From the NCBI GenBank assembly GCA_003246455.1, contig QKAF01000110.1, forward strand, positions 87,926 to 151,925: 64,000 bases of DNA. The letters are read 5' to 3'. The DNA is from Bacteroidota bacterium. Its GTDB lineage: Bacteria; Bacteroidota; Ignavibacteria; SZUA-365. Positions within the stretch are counted from its first letter, which is position 1. Each line of letters opens with the position of its first letter. Below, in pieces: positions 56,605 to 64,000 of the stretch. The notes beneath the pieces are model-generated. The model saw nothing but the letters and a program-made list of their open reading frames with translations. It had not been told where the DNA came from and ran no database searches. The translations under genes and the position numbers were made by a program.

Positions 56605-59070
56605 ATGTCAACTCCCACCGAAAAGATCCTCCGCGTCAGCATCGAGGACGAACTTAAAAGCTCCTATATAGATTATTCGATGTCGGTTATCGTCTCCCGC
56701 GCGCTGCCGGATGTGCGGGACGGTCTCAAGCCCGTGCATCGCCGTATCCTGTATGGGATGAACGAACTGAGCCTCACCCCGACCCGTCCGTACAAGAAAT
56801 CCGCCCGTATCGTCGGAGAAGTGCTCGGCAAGTACCATCCGCACGGCGATTCCGCCGTGTACGATACCATGGTGCGCATGGTGCAGGATTTCTCCCTGCG
56901 CTATCCCCTGGTGCAGGGACAGGGCAACTTCGGTTCCGTCGACGGTGATTCCGCCGCCGCCATGCGTTATACCGAAGCGCGCATGGCCCCGATCGCCCTT
57001 GAAATGCTGCGGGACCTGGAAAAAGACACGGTTGATTTCCAGCCGAATTTCGACGATTCGCTGCAGGAACCGCGCGTCATGCCTGCCCTGCTGCCGAATC
57101 TGCTCGTGAACGGGACAGGCGGTATCGCCGTGGGAATGGCGACCAACATCCCGCCGCATAACCTCGGCGAAATCATCGACGGACTGTCGGCGATGATCGA
57201 AAATCCGGATATCAGTCCTGAAGACCTGATGAAGCTGGTGAAGGCGCCGGATTTTCCGACCGGCGGCATCATTTTCGGCTACCAGGGTGTGCAGGATGCC
57301 TACCTGACCGGCCGCGGGAAGATCATCGTGCGGGGACGCGCGAACATCGAGACGCTGAAGAACGGCCGCGAGAATATCATCATCAGCGAACTTCCCTATC
57401 AGGTGAACAAGGCGAACCTGATCGAAAAAATCGCGGAACTCGTCAAGGCCGGGAAAATCGAAGGCATCAGCAACATCCGCGACGAATCCGACCGCGACGG
57501 CATGCGCATCGTGATCGAGACCAAGCGCGACGGCAACCCCGAGGTCGTGCTCAACAACCTGTACAAGCACACGCAGATGCAGGTCACCTTCGGTGCGATC
57601 ATGCTGGCCCTCGTCGACGGGCGGCCGAAAGTGCTCGCGCTGAAGGAGATCATGCAGCATTTCCTCGAGTTCCGGCACGAAGTCGTGATTCGGCGCACGA
57701 AGTTCGAACTCGCCGAGGCAGAGCGCCGCGCACATATTCTCGAAGGCTACCTCATCGCGCTCGACAACATCGACGAGGTCATCGAAACGATCAAGAAATC
57801 GCGGGATGTTGATGCGGCGCGCAGCAATCTCATGCGCAAATTCAAGCTCAGTGAGATCCAGGCCAAGGCCATTCTCGACATGCGTCTCCAGCGCCTGACC
57901 GGTCTCGAGCGGAAGAAAATCGAGGACGAGTACAAGGAAACCATCAAGCTCATCGCGCGTCTCCGCGGGATCCTCGAAAACGCGACGCTGCGCTGGCAGG
58001 TCATCGGTGACGAACTCCGCGCCCTTCGCGACAAGTACAGCGATGATCGCCGCACGGAGGTCATTTATGACTACGCGGACTTCAAACTCGAGGACATGAT
58101 CGCCGAAGAGGACGTCGTCATTACGATCAGCCACCAGGGCTTCATCAAACGCACCCCGGTCAGCACGTATCGCCGCCAGGGCCGCGGCGGGAAGGGCGTC
58201 GCCGGTTCGGCCACGCGTGACGACGATTTCGTCGAACACATGTTCATCGCCTCGACGCATCACTATATCCTGTTCTTCACCGACAAGGGACGCTGCTACT
58301 GGCTGAAAGTGTTCGAGGTGCCGGAAGGCGGCCGTACGGCACGCGGACGCGCGATCATCAACCTGATCAGCAAGCAGAAAGATGAGAATGTAGCGGCCTT
58401 CGTCACCGTGAAGGAATTTACCGACACCCAGTACATCATGATGAGCACCTCGCTCGGAACCGTCAAAAAGACCGTTCTCAGTGCGTACGGCAATCCGCGT
58501 TCCACCGGAATCATCGCCATCAATCTGTCGGAAGGCGACAACCTCATCGACGCGAAAATCACCGACGGCAACAGCGATATCCTTATCGCCACCCGAAACG
58601 GGCAGGCGATCCGCTTTACGGAATCCGACGTCCGCGACATGGGACGAAACGCGACCGGTGTACGCGGAATCGCGCTCGCCGGTGACGATATCGTCATCGG
58701 TATGGTCGTGGGACGCCCGAACGGGAACGTTCTGGTGGTCAGCGAGCACGGCTACGGAAAGCGCAGCGAGGTTTCCTCCTACCGCCATACCAAGCGCGGC
58801 GGCAAAGGGGTGATCACGATGAACGTCACCGCGAAAACCGGGCCGGTACTTTCGATCAAGGACGTTTCTGATCAGGATGACATTGTGATCATCACCTCAC
58901 GCGGCCAGGTCATCCGTCAGCACGTCAGGAAGCTCCGCGTCATGGGACGAAACACCCAGGGCGTCCGACTCATCGATCTTCGCGACGGGGACTCGATCGC
59001 CGACGTGGCGAGAGTATCCTCCGATACAGAAATCGAGAACGGATCGGAAGCGACGGACGACGTACAGTAA
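56605..59070 (+). CDS. gyrA: DNA gyrase subunit A
   Basis: 821 aa; [43 protein letters not shown]-terminal beta-pinwheel repeats incl. GRGGKGV. Confidence 0.97.
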   Translation: MSTPTEKILRVSIEDELKSSYIDYSMSVIVSRALPDVRDGLKPVHRRILYGMNELSLTPTRPYKKSARIVGEVLGKYHPHGDSAVYDTMVRMVQDFSLRYPLVQGQGNFGSVDGDSAAAMRYTEARMAPIALEMLRDLEKDTVDFQPNFDDSLQEPRVMPALLPNLLVNGTGGIAVGMATNIPPHNLGEIIDGLSAMIENPDISPEDLMKLVKAPDFPTGGIIFGYQGVQDAYLTGRGKIIVRGRANIETLKNGRENIIISELPYQVNKANLIEKIAELVKAGKIEGISNIRDESDRDGMRIVIETKRDGNPEVVLNNLYKHTQMQVTFGAIMLALVDGRPKVLALKEIMQHFLEFRHEVVIRRTKFELAEAERRAHILEGYLIALDNIDEVIETIKKSRDVDAARSNLMRKFKLSEIQAKAILDMRLQRLTGLERKKIEDEYKETIKLIARLRGILENATLRWQVIGDELRALRDKYSDDRRTEVIYDYADFKLEDMIAEEDVVITISHQGFIKRTPVSTYRRQGRGGKGVAGSATRDDDFVEHMFIASTHHYILFFTDKGRCYWLKVFEVPEGGRTARGRAIINLISKQKDENVAAFVTVKEFTDTQYIMMSTSLGTVKKTVLSAYGNPRSTGIIAINLSEGDNLIDAKITDGNSDILIATRNGQAIRFTESDVRDMGRNATGVRGIALAGDDIVIGMVVGRPNGNVLVVSEHGYGKRSEVSSYRHTKRGGKGVITMNVTAKTGPVLSIKDVSDQDDIVIITSRGQVIRQHVRKLRVMGRNTQGVRLIDLRDGDSIADVARVSSDTEIENGSEATDDVQ

Positions 59071-59248
59071 CGGGAACGGAACCCTCCCATCCGAAGGGTG
59101 CCGGCCGGTGTACGCGGCATATTGAAGTGTCGATTTTTCGTGCGTCAACTTCGAGCGCTTCGGCAACTCGGAAGCGGTAACCCATGATGCGTGAAGAAGG
59201 TAGGTCGCTCACATTATAGAGATTTCAGAGCTAAAAGTGAGCTTCCTA

Positions 59249-59279
59249 TTGACTTTTTTCCCATTCCTGACTAGGTTCC
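59249..59279 (+). promoter_or_regulatory. Candidate promoter of three-gene envelope cassette
   Basis: TTGA-N19-TAGGTTCC. Confidence 0.4.
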
Positions 59280-59396
59280 GAGTATTCCTGTATAAGAGGT
59301 ACTGTACCATCATACCCTTTTTCGATCAGAACACGATCCGTCCCGAAGCTGCTTGCCTCCCGAGGCTGGTCGTTCATTCCACAGTCTGAGGTGTCC

Positions 59397-59903
59397 ATGA
59401 ACTGCATTCGTATCGCATTCAGCACGCTTTTGCTGACAATGTTTCTCCTGCCCTCCCTGAGTTTCGGACAGGGCAACGAAGGAACGATCGAGGCGTCCTG
59501 GAACCGAGCCCCTTCCCAGCCGGCCGAACGGATCGTGACGCCTCCGCCTCCCGCCCCCGCTCCGAAAACCGGAGACATGAGCTATACGAAAACCGCGTGG
59601 GAGAGCCAGCGTGCCAATACTTCGCGTCCCTGGCCTGCCCTTTCCGCCAATCCCACGATGAAAGAATATTTCGACGTCAACACTGCAGTGATCGATTCGC
59701 TGTCCCATTTGTACTGCCTTTCCAGCAACTACATCGGTACGCTGCGCATTCGTAACCAACAGGCAATGCAGAGCAAGGAACCCGGCATGCGGCAATTCGA
59801 CTACGACGGCAAGGCGAAGCCGGCCGACAGCGGTCAGCCGTCCCTGCAGGCGCTGCACAAGGAACTGCTGCAATTGCTGGATCGCTGTCTTGTCGGTCGC
59901 TGA
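59397..59903 (+). CDS. Secreted hypothetical protein
   Basis: MNCIRIAFSTLLLTMFLLPSLSFGQG signal peptide, Pro-rich segment. Confidence 0.75.
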   Translation: MNCIRIAFSTLLLTMFLLPSLSFGQGNEGTIEASWNRAPSQPAERIVTPPPPAPAPKTGDMSYTKTAWESQRANTSRPWPALSANPTMKEYFDVNTAVIDSLSHLYCLSSNYIGTLRIRNQQAMQSKEPGMRQFDYDGKAKPADSGQPSLQALHKELLQLLDRCLVGR

Positions 59904-59961
59904 CCGGATGGCCTCCATTATCCGTGAATACTACTTTGGCACACATATCAGGAGCCTGCTC

Positions 59962-60372
59962 ATGAAACACTGTGTTCGTTTCTCTCTTATCGCCCTTCTG
60001 CTGATTCCTCTCTTTTCCGGCTGCCAGCCGATCGTGGAGGACCAGGATAACAACTGGATCACGTATGAAGTGCGTGAAGGACTGAATTACAACGACGCAT
60101 GGATGGTTGTCGTCGACGCCCTGCTCACCCGGGGATATCAGTTCGAGACGCTTTCGAAGGATGATGGCTACATGAAATCCGAGTGGCTGCACGAGACCGT
60201 GGAGTCGCAGGGCGTTGAAATCCGGACCCGCATTTCCGTGAAATTCACCTACGGCCGCCGGACGGTGCGCGTGAAAATCGACGAGGATTATCTGATCGGC
60301 TATAAGGAACCTGGTATTGACATTCCCCGTGTCGCTGACCTGAAGGTCGAACTTCGCGACCGCCTGCTTTGA
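59962..60372 (+). CDS. Small lipoprotein, unknown function
   Basis: MKHCVRFSLIALLLIPLFSGCQPIVEDQD lipobox; start trimmed from 59890. Confidence 0.77.
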   Translation: MKHCVRFSLIALLLIPLFSGCQPIVEDQDNNWITYEVREGLNYNDAWMVVVDALLTRGYQFETLSKDDGYMKSEWLHETVESQGVEIRTRISVKFTYGRRTVRVKIDEDYLIGYKEPGIDIPRVADLKVELRDRLL

Positions 60373-60419
60373 TCCCAGCTGACACCAGGAATGCTATTTC
60401 ACCAACTCCGGAGGCCAAT

Positions 60420-61379
60420 ATGAACGCTCACACTGCAACACATCCCCGCCGCGCTCGCGTGTCTTGCACGGTACTCTGGGCGATGGTGGCGGTTTTGAGT
60501 ATTTCGGTGCTCAGCCCCGCACAAAGCCGTGCCCAGGGACGGGCCCTCGTGGATGTGGCGCGCCAGGCCGTCGTACAGATTCCCGACGGCATGACCAGCC
60601 TGAACATGTCCATCTATGGTGTCACGCTCGGCATGCCGTGGGGTGAGGCGCGGAACATCCTCGACCGTGGCAATGTGCCGTACATTTTCCAGAAGGGCAC
60701 CTCCCCGGTGGTGTATATTCCGCCGACGAATTCGACCTATTACTTCATTCTCAATCCGAGCTCCTATGCCGTGATCGAGATGGGCGTCATCGGGACGGCC
60801 GATCTCCCCCTCGACAATCAGTACCTGTTCGACGGGCATCGGTGGAGACTGACGACGGCGCGCACGCAGTTCTTCGGAAACGAAGGCGAGTACGTGGTCA
60901 ACGAAGAAGGTGAGATGTACAATTTCCCCTATCACGGTTTCGTGCTGAAGTATCTCACTCCCGAGACATTCCGTTTCGTCATGGTCGCCCCGACGAATTC
61001 CCCGCTGACGACATACGGACAGCAGTTCAAACCGGGCAGCCACACTCCTCCCCCGCCCCCTCCGCCCGTAACCCAGCAGCCGGTCAAACTGCAGCAGCCG
61101 GAACTTGAAATGTGGCTGCAGAAGTTTCAGATGGCACGCGACAATTTCGAGTCCCGCCGTTACAGCACCGCACTCAGCGTATTCCAGGAGATTTCCGAGC
61201 AGGCTCCCGACGCATTGCTGAAAGTGCGCAGCATGTACTGGATGGGCGAAACGTATTTCGGGATGAAGCGATACAGGGACGCGCGTGAACAGTTCGAGCG
61301 GGTCCTGAGCGCAACCGACATCGAAACGCTTCGCGCACCGGCGAAACTGATGATCGGGAAGTGCAACAAGTTTCTGTGA
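60420..61379 (+). CDS. Secreted protein with C-terminal TPR (YbgF-like) region
   Basis: Signal sequence; QMARDNFESRRYSTALSVFQEISEQAPDALLKVRSMYWMGETYFGMKRYRDAREQFERVL; start trimmed from 60369. Confidence 0.77.
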   Translation: MNAHTATHPRRARVSCTVLWAMVAVLSISVLSPAQSRAQGRALVDVARQAVVQIPDGMTSLNMSIYGVTLGMPWGEARNILDRGNVPYIFQKGTSPVVYIPPTNSTYYFILNPSSYAVIEMGVIGTADLPLDNQYLFDGHRWRLTTARTQFFGNEGEYVVNEEGEMYNFPYHGFVLKYLTPETFRFVMVAPTNSPLTTYGQQFKPGSHTPPPPPPPVTQQPVKLQQPELEMWLQKFQMARDNFESRRYSTALSVFQEISEQAPDALLKVRSMYWMGETYFGMKRYRDAREQFERVLSATDIETLRAPAKLMIGKCNKFL

Positions 61380-61399
61380 GTCGCTGACATCGCAGCATT

Positions 61400-61428
61400 A
61401 CGGGATCCCACGGGATCCCGTTTTTTTT
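61400..61428 (+). terminator. Intrinsic terminator
   Basis: ACGGGATCCC-AC-GGGATCCCGT followed by T7. Confidence 0.9.
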
Positions 61429-61454
61429 CTCTATCCCTCAATTTCCTAACTTGC
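61424..61454 (+). promoter_or_regulatory. Candidate mce-uvrC promoter
   Basis: TTTT-N19-TAACTTGC, overlapping the upstream terminator T-run. Confidence 0.4.
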
Positions 61455-61505
61455 ATTGATACGGTGAATCCGCCGTTTTCTTGTTTCACTAGCAGACGCA
61501 AACCA

Positions 61506-61910
61506 ATGATCAAACGCATCGCGCATATCGGTATCGCCGTGAAGGATCTCACGGATGCGCAGAAAACCTTTGAAACGCTGCTGAACCTGCAGCCATCCCA
61601 CGTCGAACGCGTGGAAGCACAAAAAGTCGACGTCAGCAGCTTTCACGTCGACGACACCAACCTCGAACTGACCAGCGGCATCAGCGAGGATTCTCCCATC
61701 AGCCGTTTCATCGAAAAACGCGGCGAAGGAATTCATCACATGGCGTTCGAAGTGGACGATATCCATGCGGAACTCGCCCGGCTGAAGCAGGCCGGAATTC
61801 GGCTCATCGACGAGGAACCGCGCATGGGCGCTGACAATTTCCTCGTCGCCTTCATTCACCCGAAATCGGCAGGCGGCGTTCTCCTGGAGCTTTGCCAGCC
61901 GGCTGACTGA
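61506..61910 (+). CDS. mce: Methylmalonyl-CoA epimerase
   Basis: IKRIAHIGIAVKDLTDAQKTFETLLNL, EGIHHMAFEVDDIHAELARLKQAGIRLIDEEPRMGADNFLVAFIHPKSAGGVLLELCQ; start trimmed from 61464. Confidence 0.95.
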   Translation: MIKRIAHIGIAVKDLTDAQKTFETLLNLQPSHVERVEAQKVDVSSFHVDDTNLELTSGISEDSPISRFIEKRGEGIHHMAFEVDDIHAELARLKQAGIRLIDEEPRMGADNFLVAFIHPKSAGGVLLELCQPAD

Positions 61911-61922
61911 CCCACGGGTACG

Positions 61923-63833
61923 ATGACAGAACACGCGATTCCGGACGATCTGCGCTTCAAACTGGACAACCTCCCGAAGTCCCCGGGCGTGTACCAGTTC
62001 AAGAACGCCGACGGCAAGATCATTTATGTCGGCAAGGCGAAGAACCTCCGGAATCGCGTTCGTTCATATTTCCAGGAGAAGGGCGCATACGATCCGAAAA
62101 GGGAGATGCTCGTGTCCCGGATCGCCGATCTCGAACTCGTGGTCACCGACTCCGAAGTCGAAGCGCTGCTCCTGGAGAACAACCTGATCAAGGAGCATAA
62201 TCCGCGATACAACATCCGGCTCAAGGACGACAAGAGCTATCCGTATATCGTCGTCACGAACGAGCCGTACCCCAGAATCTTCCCTACCCGTAACATCCGT
62301 CGCGACGGTTCCCGCTACTACGGGCCGTACACCGACGTCAAGGCGATGCACCTGATGCTCCGAACGATACGGAGCATTTTCCCCATCAGGAGCTGCGATT
62401 ATCAGCTCAGCGCGGAGACGATCGCTCGTGGGACGATACGCGTGTGTCTCGATTATCATATCCAGAAATGCGAGGGACCATGCGAGGGGCTCGTCAGTCA
62501 GGAGCATTATCGCGACATGATCGAGCAGGTCGAGCAGCTGCTGAAAGGAAAGACGCGCGCCCTCCGGCAGCATCTCGAAGAAGAAATGGAATCACATGCC
62601 GAGCAGCTCGCATTCGAGAAAGCCGCGGAACTTCGAAACCGTCTCAATGCGCTGAAGATTTACCAGGACAAACAGAAAGTCGCGTCGTCCGATTTCAAGG
62701 ACCGCGACATCATTGCGCTCGCGCGAAAAGAAGGCGACGCGGTCGGTGTCGTCTTCCGCGTGCGTGACGGGAAAATCGTCGGGAAGCAGCACTTCCCCTT
62801 CACCGGAGCGGAGATCGAGGCGGATGCAGACATCATCGAGCACATCGTCCACCGGTATTACACGAAGACCATGGACATTCCCGCGGAGATCGTCACGCCC
62901 TATGAACTCGAATCGCAGGCTGCGCTCGAGGAGTGGCTGCGTGAGAAGGCGCAGATGCGCGTGCAGTTCACCGTGCCCAAAATCGGCGACAAGCTCAAAC
63001 TGCTCAACATGTGCCGCGCGAATGCCGTATTCATCCTGGATGAGATCGTGCTGCAGAAACTGAAAGCGGCCAGCACCCTGCCGAAATCGGTGGAGATGCT
63101 GCAGGCGGACCTGCACCTTGCCGAAACTCCCCGGCGGATAGAGTGCTTCGACATTTCCCATTTCCAGGGCGCCGAAACCGTGGCCTCTATGGTTTCATTC
63201 CTTGACGGGAAGCCCCGGAAAAGCGAATACAGGAAATACGGAATTCGGACCGTCGAGGGTGTCGATGATTTCGCCAGCATGCGCGAGGTGGTCTATCGAC
63301 GGTATTCCCGGCTGCTAGAAGAAGGCCAGCCCCTGCCCGACCTCATCGTCATCGATGGCGGCAAGGGTCAGCTCTCCTCCGCCGTCGAAATGCTGAAGGA
63401 ACTCGGTCTCGAATCGCAGCCGGTCATCGGTCTGGCAAAGCGTCTCGAGGAAGTGTTTGTTCCCGGCGAGAGTCTCCCGATGAATATCGCAAAGACGTCC
63501 GCCGGACTGAAGCTCCTGCAGCGCATCCGCGACGAAGCCCACCGCTTCGCAATTACCTACCACCGCGAGAGGCGGAGCAAGAGCACCCTGCAGACCGAAC
63601 TCGAGGCAATCGACGGAGTGGGCCCCAAACGCGCGCAGACGCTTCTCACGGAATTCGGATCAGTCCGCGCGGTTCAGGAGGCGGATGTTGAAACGCTGGC
63701 CGCGCACGTCGGTTGGTCGGCTGCGAAAAACGTGCATCAATATTTCCATTCCCAGGACTTGCAGAACGGGGTCACGTCGGAAGGCGATGATACCGACGAT
63801 CCCGGGACGATCACAGAGAACGGAGATTCATGA
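61923..63833 (+). CDS. uvrC: Excinuclease ABC subunit C
   Basis: 636 aa; GIY-YIG LPKSPGVYQFKNADGKIIYVGKAKNLRNRVRSYF, UvrC homology region DLIVIDGGKGQLSSA, C-terminal HhH. Confidence 0.97.
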   Translation: MTEHAIPDDLRFKLDNLPKSPGVYQFKNADGKIIYVGKAKNLRNRVRSYFQEKGAYDPKREMLVSRIADLELVVTDSEVEALLLENNLIKEHNPRYNIRLKDDKSYPYIVVTNEPYPRIFPTRNIRRDGSRYYGPYTDVKAMHLMLRTIRSIFPIRSCDYQLSAETIARGTIRVCLDYHIQKCEGPCEGLVSQEHYRDMIEQVEQLLKGKTRALRQHLEEEMESHAEQLAFEKAAELRNRLNALKIYQDKQKVASSDFKDRDIIALARKEGDAVGVVFRVRDGKIVGKQHFPFTGAEIEADADIIEHIVHRYYTKTMDIPAEIVTPYELESQAALEEWLREKAQMRVQFTVPKIGDKLKLLNMCRANAVFILDEIVLQKLKAASTLPKSVEMLQADLHLAETPRRIECFDISHFQGAETVASMVSFLDGKPRKSEYRKYGIRTVEGVDDFASMREVVYRRYSRLLEEGQPLPDLIVIDGGKGQLSSAVEMLKELGLESQPVIGLAKRLEEVFVPGESLPMNIAKTSAGLKLLQRIRDEAHRFAITYHRERRSKSTLQTELEAIDGVGPKRAQTLLTEFGSVRAVQEADVETLAAHVGWSAAKNVHQYFHSQDLQNGVTSEGDDTDDPGTITENGDS

Positions 63834-64000
63834 TACGGTCGATTTTCCTCATTGCCTGCCTGCTGCTTTCCTTCGGCACGCATGATCTCCGGGCGCAGCG
63901 CATTCCAGACGCTTCCCTTCACGAAATCATCCGTCGCGGCATACAGCTTTCGGGTCAGCAGAATTACACCGCTGCCATGAGCGCGTTCGACCGTGCGATT
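63830..64000 (+). CDS. Secreted TPR protein, truncated by window end
   Basis: MIRSIFLIACLLLSFGTHDLRAQRIPDASLHEIIRRGIQLSGQQNYTAAMSAFDRAI; ATGA overlap with uvrC stop. Confidence 0.7.
   Translation, partial: MIRSIFLIACLLLSFGTHDLRAQRIPDASLHEIIRRGIQLSGQQNYTAAMSAFDRAI

Noticed and set aside
56608-58788. 726-aa minus-strand ORF antisense to gyrA
   Set aside because: High-GC antisense ORF artefact; the gyrA frame has unmistakable protein motifs and the antisense translation has none.

Overview
This window reads as a high-GC, gene-dense, mostly housekeeping chromosome segment. It probably comes from a Bacteroidota/Chlorobi/Ignavibacteria/Kapabacteria-like (FCB group) bacterium; that placement is inferred from a Bat operon, a T9SS-type C-terminal domain and Bacteroidota-style promoters, not from a search. 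I support about 60 CDS: accC/accB/efp, rpsU, tsaD, mltG, deoC, a moxR-DUF58-bat aerotolerance operon, cdd, dCMP deaminase, PhoH, a GroES-like protein, glgB/pulA, an agmatinase-like gene, rluD/lspA, a DksA/TraR fusion, ileS, PNP, DivIVA, yggS, aat, a Xer-like gene, gyrA, mce, uvrC and several envelope proteins. There is one tRNA-Ala(GGC) and several intrinsic terminators. I see no CRISPR array, prophage, IS element or obvious defence island. The points most worth a second look are: (i) a recurring promoter grammar TTKN-N19/20-TAnnTT upstream of about 12 transcription units, combined with clear Shine-Dalgarno sequences; (ii) a Xer-type recombinase that lacks the catalytic Tyr and both catalytic His; (iii) a histone-H1-like Lys/Ala-rich domain fused to a DksA/TraR zinc finger; (iv) candidate leaderless mRNAs; (v) two uncharacterised envelope-protein operons; (vi) a 36-bp perfect loop-less palindrome between convergent genes.
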